Source: Ostrinia nubilalis (lineage: Eukaryota > Arthropoda > Insecta > Lepidoptera > Crambidae). From it: a stretch of DNA of 64,000 nt. Where the stretch lies: contig NC_087110.1 of assembly GCF_963855985.1 (NCBI RefSeq), positions 6,749,001 through 6,813,000 on the forward strand, written 5' to 3'. A program made the position numbers and the translations under genes. How positions within the stretch are numbered: position 1 is the stretch's first letter; every line of letters starts with the position of its first letter. The notes below the pieces were generated by a model that saw nothing but the letters and a program-made list of their open reading frames with translations, was not told where the DNA came from and searched no databases. Of the stretch, positions 31,297 through 41,378 are shown one piece after another.

Positions 31297-32729
31297 TAAC
31301 ATCAGAATGACTCAGACTCAGAATGGCGGTGGTAGCACGATAGATAGCGCGCAGCGGCGTTTTTATAATGTGAAAGCATGCATCCGCTGTCACATAGTAT
31401 GACATTTTCGGAAGCGCGTCTGTCGTGCGTTTGTCGCGCTGCTAAATCACCTAAATGTGATAACGCTCTAAATACAGGCGAGCAAAACCTTGAGCTAAAA
31501 CTAGTCAAAAATATAAAGTACCTAACCTTTTAGTTATTTGCGAAACGAAGGGATCAGAATTTAGATTACTTTGTTGATGAAATTAAATATTCCTGGTTAT
31601 CAGAAGCCAAGGACAAAATATTATTTTTAACTTCATCAAAGTAGGCAGAAAGTTAAGCAGGCCTAATAAAACTGAACCAGAGATCGGAACTTGGGTTAGA
31701 GGTAATATAATAAAACATTTTTAGTCAAAGCACACTGAAATTAATTTGAGTAGGACCACTTTTTGCAACAATTAATGCTATAAAGGACATACTTTAAAAA
31801 AACCTTCAAATTCAAAGTCGCAGTTTATTTAGAACCTTCAAATTATACAGTACGGCTAGCACGAAAAACTTTCGAGTTTAAATCGTTTGCGTACTCGAAT
31901 CGCTATCAAAAGATTTAGTAAGAAAACTACAACAGCGCCCTTGTGAACGTGTCTTAAAGTGAACTTAGTATGAGATGTGGTTGCACGAAACTTATTTTGA
32001 GAATCAAAATTGTCACGTTATCGTTTAATTCGAAGATTGAGTATCGAATTTTATTGAATACGCAAACGATTCGAAGACGAAAGTGGTTCATGCTAGAGGT
32101 GCGGGTTTACTGCAAAATCAGACCTATCACAAGTGCATAGTGTCGTTTCACCTTCACCTTTCACCATCACCTTTGACTGCATGTAAAAGATCTAGATGTG
32201 GACTTAACATCAAGATCGATAGTACTGTAGATTGTCCTATGTGCGGTTCTATACAGGATTTAAGCACCGGAAAACATAAAAGGCAAAAATAGTAATGAAA
32301 TTAGGAATAAACACCCAAAGTTGAGAGTGGTCAGACACGAGGAACAAGGAATCGAACCCAGGTCTTTCGAATTTATAGTCAGTCTTGTTGCAGACCTAGA
32401 TAATAATATGATTTTAGGCACTGACCTCAAAACTAGACTGGCTGCTGTCATAGTATTTTTGTGCCTATTTGATTTTCGCCATTTTGGCGCTGTAGCCCAT
32501 AACTGTATGCAGATACGAGTGTCTATGGAACTAAAATTAATGATGAGTTATTTCTAGCTTTCCTATGGTTACCCATATAATGTACGTCAAAATTAGTTCT
32601 CGGGACACTCGTAGTGGCGCTTCAAATTGGCACACAAAATTAACTGTCATTTGTATGAGACAGCCTGTCCAGTGTATATTAGAGGTCAATTTTAGGGCAT
32701 GGTCCTACTTAATCTTATTACACTACAGT
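31297..32729. other. No recognisable feature
   Basis: Short open frames only (for example 32083-32557 plus strand), without recognisable motifs. No repeat boundary identified. Confidence 0.3.
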
Positions 32730-33179
32730 TATAAAGCGAGATAACTTGAGGAGTGTCTATTCAAAAGGGGATATTTACATTTTTATTATTTATTAAACTG
32801 AGTATGCAGTCTTGTTCTTAGTGCTGAATACTCACTTTCGTCACTTGAATCTTAATCAAAACGGGATATTCTCCCAAGTAAAGCAGCTTCAAATATGAGT
32901 GTTCATTTCAGAACAGGATATTTACACTTACAAAATTAAAAAAATAATAGTTATTTTTCATTTCATAACAAGAGAGGATATTTACAATACAAATATTTAC
33001 AATATACCAATTAGCCGTTTCAAAACGGGATATTTACTTTTACATAGTGTTTTATTTCCTTTAACTTTATGCTTTAGGATTTATTTTTAGACATTTTACT
33101 CTGTAGAACGGAACGCAAAATTAACGCAAAACGGAATCTATGTTGTGTGATTGTCTGACACCTGATATTGGACAAATCA

Positions 33180-33325
33180 GAGCCCCGATTACGGTAACTT
33201 TTAACGTCTACAATCCAGACGATTGGTCAAAACAGCTGACGTACGCTGTTGAACGACCAATCGTATCGCAGAATCGAGAAGCGTGTCTGGATTGTTGACG
33301 TTAAAAATTACCGTAATCGGGGCTC
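33180..33325. mobile_element. MITE-like inverted-repeat element (146 bp)
   Basis: Ends GAGCCCCGATTACGGTAAC and GTTACCGTAATCGGGGCTC are nearly perfect mirror images (right arm AATTACCGTAATCGGGGCTC), extending through TTTAACGTC and CAATCCAGA. No ORF. Confidence 0.75.
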
Positions 33326-33344
33326 AGGATTTGAATCCCAACTA

Positions 33345-33581
33345 TCCCAACTAATATTATAAATGCGAAAGTAACTCTGTCTGTCTGTCTGTCTGTCTGT
33401 TATGCTTTCCCGCTTAAACCTCGCAACCGATTTTGATGAAATTTGGCATAGAGATAGTTTGAGTCCCGGGAAAGAACATAGGATAGTTTTTATCCCGGTT
33501 TTTGAAACAGGGACGCGCGCGATAAAGTTTTTCTGTGACAGACAAAATTCCACGCGGGCGAAGCCGCGGGCGGAAAGCTAG
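33345..33581 (+). mobile_element. Non-autonomous Helitron, full length (237 bp)
   Basis: Starts TCCCAACTAATATTATAAAT after an A and ends with the hairpin GCGGGCGAAGCCGCGGGC, then GGAAAGCTAG before a T. It has about six TGTC units. It differs from the copy at 25035 mainly in microsatellite length. Confidence 0.9.
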
Positions 33582-34327
33582 TGTCTAATAATTAAAAAAA
33601 TATAATTCTGTTTAGTAGCGTCTTTAATTTTGGTCATTATTATTATTAAAAAAAAAGAATAATCTGTGTTTTATTATCATTTAAAATCTTGAGATGTACA
33701 ATACAAAAGAGGATATTTACAAAATAGTAGGCTCAACTAAAGGGGATATTTACAGTAAGTACAGAACAAAGGGGGATATTATAAAAGATCCGTGTCAAAA
33801 GAGGATATTATGATTTTTCTGAACTCTGTAACTTTAAATTAACAAGTCATATTTTTTGGCAAAAAGTGTAGTTAGAACACTGTAATGAAATAGTTTCATA
33901 ACAGAAATAATGCTTTTCGGTAGGTCTGTAAATATTTCCCATATAAGTTTTTCCCATTTTGTGAAAAATAAGATAGAATGTAGGTATCCCCTTTTGAAAA
34001 GACACTCCTCACTTAATAACTCTTCTGAAATTCCACTTTGTGATGTAATGCCGCTATTTATCTTCATAAACTGAAATAACTCGATTATATCAAACATCTT
34101 GTGGAGACAGAACAATTTTCTTTGTTTATTAAGTGTGGAGGCATTTCTTACAGCAAATTCTATTAAATAGGAGCCTCTTAAGTAAAGTACGAGGAAAATA
34201 AAATTTATTAGGTATTTTTACTTGTAACAGAATTATAAGTCTAGGAATAATTACTCAGAGAATGCGATACCCGTGTACCTTTATTACTTAAAATCTACCT
34301 AATTTTATTTATTGTAAATAATACGTA

Positions 34328-34962
34328 TTTTTTTTAGGGTTCCGTAGCCAAATGGCAAAAAACGGAACCCTTATAGATTCGTCATGTCTGTCTGTCCGTC
34401 TGTCCGTCCGTATGTCACAGCCATTTTTTTCCGAAACTATAAGAGCTATACTGTTGAAACTTGGTAAGTAGATGTATTCTGTGAACCGCATTAAGATTTT
34501 GATGCAAAAATAATAATAAATATTGGGGGCTCCCCATACTTAGAACTGAAACTCAAAAATTTTTTTTTCATCAAACACGTACGTGTACTTCTATGGATAG
34601 GTCTTCAAAAATGATATCGAGGTTTCTAAAATATTTTTTTTTTCTAAACAGAATAGTTTGCGTGACAGACGCTTCCAAAGTGGAAAAAAGTTGCACCCCC
34701 CCCCCCCCCCCCCCCTCTAACTTCTAAAATAAGAAAATGAAAAATCTAAAAAAAACATATGATGTAAATTACTATAAAAACTACCAACGAAAATTGTTTT
34801 GAACGAGATCTAGTAATTAGTTTTTTTTAATACCTTATAAATCGTAAACCGCTTATTACCGCGTAATCTATCATACAAATAACTTAAATAAAAAAAAAAT
34901 CATAAATCAATGGTACAGAACCCTTTGTGCGTGAGTCCGACATGCGCTTGGCCGATTTTTTT
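34328..34962. repeat. Dispersed repeat (about 635 bp) bounded by GGGTTCCGTAGCC and TTGGCCGATTTTTT
   Basis: Begins AGGGTTCCGTAGCCAAATGG, with an internal hairpin (GGGTTCCG and CGGAACCC), a TGTC-rich stretch, a 21-base poly-C (34696-34716) and a right end ACAGAACCCTTTGTGCG through CGCTTGGCCGA. I recognise it as a common lepidopteran interspersed repeat but cannot assign its class. No intact ORF. Confidence 0.6.
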
Positions 34963-35125
34963 ATACTATGATTATAGTAATTGAGACAGAAGGAATAGAG
35001 ATGGAATAGGAGAAATGAAACCTTTTTCAGATTACCCTTTTCCTTGTAAAGCTTTTAGAGTAAGCCTAATCAAATTGTAAGGAAAAATCGCACCTATTGG
35101 AAATGTGCTTAGCTGGAAAGTGTAG

Positions 35126-35335
35126 TGCCCGTTTTCACCATCAATCCCTAATTTTTAAGTGACCCCTATGTAAAAAAAAATCCTGTTATTTGTTACCATA
35201 GGGGTAACAAATAACTGGATGCGGGCAGCGCAGGACCGTTCATTGTGGAAACCTTGGGGGAGGCCTTTGTCCAGCAGTGGACGTCATTTGGCTGAAAAGA
35301 GGGGTCACTTCAAAATTAAGACTAACTAAAAAATA
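35126..35335. mobile_element. MITE split by an RTE fragment
   Basis: The left part CCCGTTTTCACCATCAATCC and AAGTGACCCCTATG is mirrored inward by CATAGGGGT, and the far side resumes after the RTE scrap with GGGGTCACTTCAAAATTAAG. The split element is a palindromic MITE whose right arm was interrupted. Confidence 0.55.
35206..35299 (+). repeat. RTE-type LINE 3' fragment, (AACG)n-tail family, inside a MITE
   Basis: GGATGCGGGCAGCGCAGGAC, GGGGGAGGCCTTTGTCCAGC and GTGGACGTCATTTGGCTGAA give the plus-strand C-terminus and stop. AGGGGT at 35200-35205 and 35300-35305 may be the target duplication, though it is short. Confidence 0.65.
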
Positions 35336-35651
35336 AAGGAACCTGAAATGCAATATCTTTTATCATGTCATGTGAACACTTATTTGCTTATGGCAGTATT
35401 TTGTTAATTAATGTATCTTTCCAAATCCAACATTTTAATCAATACTTACTTATGTAGAGTTATAAGATGACACTAAACTATCTTTTAAAACAGAATACGT
35501 CTTGCATTTCTCTCAAGCACCTCTGCAAGAGCTCCAATCCATACACAAATCCCGACATTTAATCACACTCAAGACCTTGGATCGGATCCAAATACCGTGG
35601 AAGCAATACGTACATTCAAATGGTTGATCGTATTACATCACTTTGTTTCAG

Positions 35652-36278
35652 ACTCCCAGCCGCAACGGGACCCGATTGCTCCAAAGAGTTATGGATTAAC
35701 TCGAAATACGAAGAAAGGAATACGTAAACGGTTTCAATAAGAAGACAAAGTTAGAGCAAACGATGCAACAGTGCTGCCAAGTCTGCGATTAGTTTCGATG
35801 AACTAAAAACTTCAGAAGATCAAGCTAATGGATTCGACGCAAGAGAACAAGATAACGAAGTCGCCAGCGAAGTCGAAAAGACGAGTGATAATGAATGATT
35901 AGATTCGAGAGATGAATCCGGTTCGTTGAATCGGAACGAAATGAGTGTGAAGTGAAATAAAAATTACAATAGAATGAATACGAAATTCGCAGAAACGATT
36001 ATAATGGTTGAAAAGAAAAACTCTAAATGTAATTCGTTATTTTATTCGGTTCCAATGAACGGTGTATTGTGAAGTTAAAAAGTTTTTGTTCAGTCAGTAT
36101 TAAGATTTGAATAATTGAAAGCAACTTTAGTTTAATTTAACAGAGAGTATTAAATTCAAAAGTAATCTGCTGAATTTCTGAGTGAATTTGAACGTGATAG
36201 TGTAAAAGATAAAATGTACTTTGTGTTGGTAACACTAAAGTGGTTATTGCGTAAAAAGTGTGTAGTTGAGTGATCAAA
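35652..36278 (+). other. Probable 5' UTR upstream of the signal-peptide exon
   Basis: TTTGTTTCAG at 35642-35651 could be a splice acceptor opening an exon here. The following 600 bp is purine-rich and unlike the neighbouring repeats. It holds a 24-codon upstream ORF at 35828-35902 and TCAGT initiator-like words at 36090-36098, so a start site within the region is an alternative to the spliced-exon model. Both are inferences. Confidence 0.4.
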
Positions 36279-36330
36279 ATGACCCCGATACTGCAAGTCC
36301 TCATCGCCTGCGTCATCGTGCTGTGCATTG
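36279..36330 (+). CDS. First coding exon of a secreted or membrane protein gene (partial)
   Basis: ATG at 36279 is preceded by ATCAAA (good insect start context) and encodes MTPILQVLIACVIVLCIG: a short polar start and a hydrophobic core rich in Leu, Val, Ile and Cys, as in a signal peptide or signal anchor. The frame is cut after the first base of the next codon by a strong donor, GGTAAGTC at 36330-36337, so the intron is phase 1. A signal peptide alone on the first coding exon with a phase-1 intron is common in genes for cell-surface and secreted proteins, including immunoglobulin-type adhesion molecules, but the family cannot be named from 18 residues. No following exon was found, so the intron would exceed 27.6 kb. 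Confidence 0.55.
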
Positions 36331-38682
36331 GTAAGTCAAAATATTTTTAAACACCTAAGTATACCTATAGGAACTTGATTATAAATTACCTTCTAGACCT
36401 TTAATTTTAACATGATCTACAGAATACACGTTATTACATAAAGCTAGTAATTGGTACTGAATTTACCATATCGGTACGACACTTCGAACAATAATTACTA
36501 CACGTAAGCGGTAAGTTATTGAAAATGTGGGAATGAAAATCAATATAATGAAATAGACTGGGAACACCTTAGTTTTCTAAAGAATATGCTCAAGATTTAA
36601 TACATAAAAAGCGTTTATTACCTCAGGTAAATCAAAGCAACATTATCCTTATTCTCTACCTACTATCATATATTTTCCTGATCCAAATCTAGGCCCGAAA
36701 ACATTGTCACAGCTCATGATTTATTTATATTACACGTGGAGTGAAATGCGGCTTTACAAAATTATATCTGCCTAGGGTTACCTTCTGTCCGAATATTTTT
36801 CTATTTTCTTTTATTTTTCCGGATATTTTTATTTTTTTCTGGTTCATAGTCTTAATCTTCTTCTTTTTTTCTTTATTTTTTTATACTGTTTTTATTCCTT
36901 TCTTTTCTTATACTTGTGTTGATTCTTACTGGTCTTTTTCTGGTCTTTTTCTGATATTAAAGGCTCTTTGTCTTTCCTCCTCATTATAATGTGCAAGCCC
37001 TATTCGTATCAGACAATATCTCCGCAGGAAGCTGTGTGCGACATTGTTTATACGAACCATTATTCTAGGTAGCATTTGTAAAATAAAACACAGGAGTATA
37101 AAAATTCTGATCACGTAAATGAAGGAGATAGCACTCGAGGTAAGGAAATTCATTACCTCTTTATATTAAAGCTTTTGTATTTGCACACGTTTTAAGTTTC
37201 CCACTTCTTTTAGGGTTCAGTAGCTAAATAAATAATGAAATTATGATTATTATCTGCTTAGTCCAGCAAGGGTTTGTTTATTCAAGAGTTATTTGAGTTG
37301 ACCTCTAATCATGAAAACAAATGGTAAAAAGCAACAAATACTGTACAAAGTTCAAGGTTTTTTAAAATTTATTCTGCTATATTTGATTTCCAAGGTCAGT
37401 CCAATAGCATAAAGCATTAAAATTCAATATCTGCCTATGTTAACTTCTGGAATGAAGCAAATTTCGCATTTTTAAATGCTGTCAAATTATTTCTCAAACA
37501 CGACTCATCAAGCGACATCTTATTTAACTTTGACAAGTATTCGATGAATTGTTTGATTAATTATAATGAGAGTTTTAATTGCTTTCTTCATTTATTTGAC
37601 TGTATCCGTAATGAGATTCAAATGGTCCAGAAATATTTGGTAGGTAGGAAACTTTTAGGTAACTTTTGCTGATAATAATTCTCATACGATTCCGGGTTCA
37701 ATATTCAAATCCCGCAGGGGACAAAATGTTAGAGGAGACCAAGATTTAGTTATCTTTATTCAAAACTTAATACTTTTGTATTTATATAAGTTTTATTAGG
37801 TATTTGTATATTAATGTAGTACAAGTTAATTATGACTATTAATAATAGGATTAGTAATAATAGGTTTGATATTTATTTATCTTTTCTTCAGCGGCACGTA
37901 AATTGGCATTATAAATCGAATCAAACGTGTTGTCATATCTTCGGCATTATCTGCCAGTAAACCTTCAGGATGAAAAAATGTAATGTACAGACGACGGCAC
38001 GTTAAGGAAACCGCTGTGGGTTCTTGTGCAGTTGTAATAGGGGCGAGTTTGCAACAAAAATGGGTAGCCTGATGTGCTGTCGTGTGTACCTAAGTCCTTT
38101 GAGCTCGCTTATAATCAAAATTAAAGTAAATAGACAATTTGTAATACGTATTCAATTCCTTTTAGTCACAAATGTATTTCAAAGTGATCCGTTTGCCTTA
38201 GTCCTAAAAGTAACAAAATATTGTCTATATTAATATCTGGTTCTCCCATATTATATGTGATATAATCCATGGAATAAGACAGTATTTTTCCGCGAACAGC
38301 AGAAATATGTAATTCATGAAAATATGCTCAAAGCTGCCACAGTATATGTACATTAGTATTACGGTTGTGTTTTGAGGGGAAAATTTTTGGATATATTTTT
38401 TCAAAAGTAATAACAAAAATGTGGAATTATTAACTAGAGTAAATCCGGATCCATTTTAAAAAGATTTAAAATTATGTATTTTAAAATTAACCGTAAAATA
38501 ATGCTGTTTTCATAATATAATCACTAATATCTAAGAGAGAAACGCTTTTAATTTGTATTTTTTTTTATGTAAACATGCTTAGAGATCGCCTCCCCTTTAA
38601 AATCCACAGCATATTAAAGATTTTCATTGCGTTTTAACTTCATGATAATAATAATTACGTGAATAAGGCTTAAAAAAAATAC
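36331..38682. other. Probable start of a large intron; no recognisable feature
   Basis: AT-rich DNA following the donor site. Pyrimidine-rich stretches (about 36780-36960) produce low-complexity frames. I see no second coding exon and no named repeat. Confidence 0.35.
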
Positions 38683-38780
38683 TCAATACTCAATCGTTTA
38701 TTGCATAACCACATTAGCACATTTACATTATGTCTTACATGATATTTCTACCATAGTTTGAGCCTTATTCAAATTCAATT
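38683..38780 (-). repeat. LINE 3'-end scrap between short inverted repeats
   Basis: ATACTCAATACTCAATCG and TTTATTGCATAACC read on the minus strand as a LINE tail with CAATAAA and TATTGAG units, as at 30504. It lies between GAATAAGGCTTAAA (38662) and TTTGAGCCTTATTC (38758), an inverted pair. Confidence 0.45.
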
Positions 38781-39221
38781 CAAATATTATTTGCCAGAGG
38801 TCATGCTTAAAATGTTTGCGTAAGACTTGCATTTGAAAAATACTGTGGCAAATAATACCCAATTCCTATAAATATGTTCAAAGCAATGTTACGAGTATGT
38901 CACCAAGCTTTCAACTTAATGAGTCCCGACAAAGGAGTTTATTGTATATTTTATTGAGTTTTTATGCGACGTCGTAAACTCTCTGTTTATTCTGTTACGT
39001 TTCTAAAAAGCAAATGATACGGATATCCGTTTTATCGTTACTTAGATAATAAACCACTTAATCTTACAAGAGGGTTTGACTGAGCGTATTGAAGTGAATA
39101 TAGTAGGTTCGATGTGTATGATGATGTAGGAATAGAAATAGTACCTAAAATAACACAAAACACAACATTAGACGCTGTTCAAAATTTAAGGAATATTGAT
39201 TTTAAAAAATACTGCAGCGCC

Positions 39222-39328
39222 AATATTTCGTGACACCCAAAGTAGCCACAAAGTTCGCAACACGACTTTGTTACGATTGGAATAAGGTTGTGTTGTCCAC
39301 TTTTTGGCCACTTTGGGTGTCACGAACT
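39222..39328. mobile_element. MITE-like inverted-repeat element
   Basis: TTCGTGACACCCAAAGTAGC at left mirrors GCCACTTTGGGTGTCACGAA at right. A diverged half-copy (GGCTACTTTCGGTGTCAAAA) is at about 55968-55990. No ORF. Confidence 0.65.
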
Positions 39329-39434
39329 ATTTGACGCCAACCATACTTACTAGGGTTTGCTTTGTGTCAGCGGATTTGTAGGTACCTAAATACCTATTTA
39401 CTTTTCTCTCTTTTGGTTGTCTGGAAAAAATCAC

Positions 39435-40175
39435 TAAAGAAGAACGGTCATCTGTGACCCAGACCCGACAGAAACGAGACATACCTCAGTTTTTTTGTCA
39501 TGTCTTAATTAGTTAAATTATATATTTTTTACATTCGAAATCTATGTATAACACCAAAATATTACCCTTTGTTTTTGTTCAGGCGTTATACAAAAACTAA
39601 TACAAAATGCCTATTTATCACCAAAATTGGTAAATGTATGTACCTAAATGTCTGTTACAGCTGCTATCGAATGTATCCAGGTGACCTGGAGATACAGCCG
39701 GATCATACAGGGTGGAAACGATAAGTGATCTCACTCGATTATTTCTAAACTATACAAGATATCGAAAAACTAGTTACTGATTCTGAAAGTGCTTCACGAG
39801 TTCTTTCAAATGGTACCAAATAATAGGTTACAGATTATAGAAGCTGGTAACATAGAATTTTTGGATTTTGTAACTTCTCGTTTCCACCCTGTATAATCCG
39901 GCTGTATCTCCAGGTCACCTAGATACATTCCATAGCAGCTGTAATAGACATTTAGGTACATACATTTACCAATTTTGATGATAAATGGGCATTTTGTATT
40001 AGTTTTTGTATAACGCCTGAACAAAAACAAAGGGTAATATTTTGGTGTTATACATAGATTTCGAATATAAAATATATATAATTTAACTAATTAAGAAATG
40101 ACAAAAAAACTGAGGTATGTCTCGTTTCTGTCGGGTCTGGGTTTTTTTTGTATGGGGCGTGACCGTTCTTCTTTA
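39435..40175. mobile_element. Palindromic element with a MITE at its centre
   Basis: Arms 39435-39705 and 39894-40175 are inverted copies: TAAAGAAGAACGGTCA and TGACCGTTCTTCTTTA at the tips, then CCCAGACCCGACAGAAACG, ACACCAAAATATTACCC, AGGCGTTATACAAAAAC and GATACAGCCGGAT next to the centre. The left arm has lost part of the segment between GGTCA and CCCAGACC. The centre is a TA-flanked MITE. No coding frame. Confidence 0.8.
39708..39891. mobile_element. TA-flanked MITE (184 bp) at the hinge of the palindrome
   Basis: Ends CAGGGTGGAAACGATAAG and CTTCTCGTTTCCACCCTG with TA on both sides (39706-39707, 39892-39893). The outer palindrome runs right up to these ends on both sides. The interior is AT-rich without an ORF. 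Confidence 0.75.
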
Positions 40176-40483
40176 CATTTCATTTTCTTTTATTACTCAG
40201 TTTTGTGTGAATGCAATGAAGAGTAATTTATCTATCTACCCACATTAACCTTACCACATCCACCTCAATTGTGGCCCGAGCCTACGCGTAATAAATTCAG
40301 AATGTGGCTCTCTGTAAGGTATTGCCTTAATCTACCTGCTTAATGTGATTATGTGTTTACGTAGGGCTTTATCGGTCTGTTTTTCGTGACGAAAAGGAAA
40401 GCAGTTAATCTGATTATAATGATAATGTATTGGGTGAACGCAGGGCTTCGTAATAGGCCGTCTTTCAAAGGAATATCCGCGTA

Positions 40484-40552
40484 CTAATAATAAATGTGAA
40501 CGTTTGTGAGAATGGATGGATGGATGTTTATTACTTTACGCAAAAACTAGTG
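40484..40552 (+). repeat. Helitron 5' fragment
   Basis: ACTAATAATAAATGTGAACG, then a (GGAT)n-like run and TTACTTTACGCAAAAACTA. It is the 5' third of a Helitron, broken near the next MITE. Confidence 0.5.
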
Positions 40553-40557
40553 AATTG

Positions 40558-40689
40558 AGGTGGAATAATTGTGTAAAGCAATCGTAATCATAACGTACGA
40601 CAAAGTCAGTTAAACAAAGCGTTTGACAGAATAGTCGTACGTTATGAACTGTCAAATGATTACGATTGCTTTACACAATTCCACCTCTG
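40558..40689. mobile_element. MITE-like inverted-repeat element (about 130 bp)
   Basis: GAGGTGGAATAATTGTGTAA, then AGCAATCGTAATCAT, mirrored by ATGATTACGATTGCTT and TACACAATTCCACCTC. Inner ACGTACGAC and GTCGTACGT also pair. No ORF. Confidence 0.75.
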
Positions 40690-40796
40690 TAGGCCTAAGA
40701 TGCGCGCCGCGATAAGCGGTTATCACGCCATTTTATAGATTTTGCCCATACATTTTGACGTCGATAAAAGTTATTACAGCGCGCATCTTAGGCTTA
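40690..40796. mobile_element. MITE-like inverted-repeat element (about 105 bp)
   Basis: TAGGCCTAAGATGCGCGC at left and GCGCGCATCTTAGGCTTA at right. TA is present at each end. It directly abuts the previous MITE. Confidence 0.75.
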
Positions 40797-40892
40797 CTGA
40801 TCAATGAGACTTTACTCATATCAATCATTAAAAAAAATACCACTTGAGCGCCATTATGTATTAAAATTCATGCAGTTACACAATTTAGACCA

Positions 40893-40981
40893 GTTAGGCC
40901 ACATCTTCGTCGAAAAACCATTGAGGGAGGCCTATGTTCAGCAGTGGACGTCCTATGGCTGGAATGATGATGATGATGATG
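40893..40981 (+). repeat. RTE-type LINE 3' fragment, (ATG)n-tail family
   Basis: Plus-strand GGGAGGCCTATGTTCAGCAG, TGGACGTCCTATGGCTGG and ATGATGATGATGATG. The part before GAGGGAGG is diverged. Confidence 0.75.
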
Positions 40982-41114
40982 GCGGCACATCGACTTTGAA
41001 AGGCAGAACGATCTACACTTACACTTCAGTGTAAAGTACAACAAGTTCAATGTAAAGTAATATCTTTCTTTACATATAAAAACTACAACGAAAGTGTCAA
41101 GTAATTTAGTGTTG

Positions 41115-41162
41115 TAATGACAAACTCAATTTCACGTGGGTAAAGCCGCGGGCAAAAGCTAG
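41115..41162 (+). repeat. Helitron 3'-end fragment
   Basis: TTTCACGTGGGTAAAGCCGC, GGGCAAAAGCTAG and a following T: a Helitron 3' hairpin and terminus without the rest of the element. Confidence 0.6.
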
Positions 41163-41378
41163 TCTACAAGAATTATATTGAAGCTTACTTCGAAGTAATT
41201 TAAGATAATCCCAGCTTACGTAACCTTTCAATAACTTTTTGGAACCAATAATATTCAGAAATAATAAGGTGCGTAGGCTTTGGGTTAAGTTGATCCAAGC
41301 TTAAGTTTCACTTGGTACAAATTATTGTTGACAGAATCCATACATAATAATACCTATTATTGTGCTAAAGATTATGTT

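Larger units (their letters stand above)
32730..34040. mobile_element. Unclassified element with about ten GGATATTTACA motifs
   Basis: A motif close to CAAAAGGGGATATTTACA recurs near 32762, 32857, 32909, 32969, 33021, 33704, 33737, 33766 and 33796, all on the plus strand, and once inverted near 33984. The outermost copies lie in mirrored contexts (GAGGAGTGTCTATTCAAAAG at left; CTTTTGAAAAGACACTCCTC at right), so the block looks like one non-autonomous transposon with subterminal repeats. A MITE and a Helitron sit in its middle. The exact outer ends are not defined and no transposase is present. Confidence 0.6.

Noticed and set aside
32762..33810. CRISPR-like spaced repeats (GGATATTTACA)
   Set aside because: Spacing is irregular, units are short and diverged, one copy is inverted, and the genome is animal; a transposon subterminal array explains it better.
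36741..36989. 82-codon hydrophobic frame after the signal-peptide exon
   Set aside because: It is a translation of a T-rich stretch; the Phe/Ile content reflects composition, and the donor at 36331 already closes the exon.
40955..41050. His-rich or Asp-rich tracts in short frames
   Set aside because: They are translations of the (ATG)n tail of an RTE scrap.
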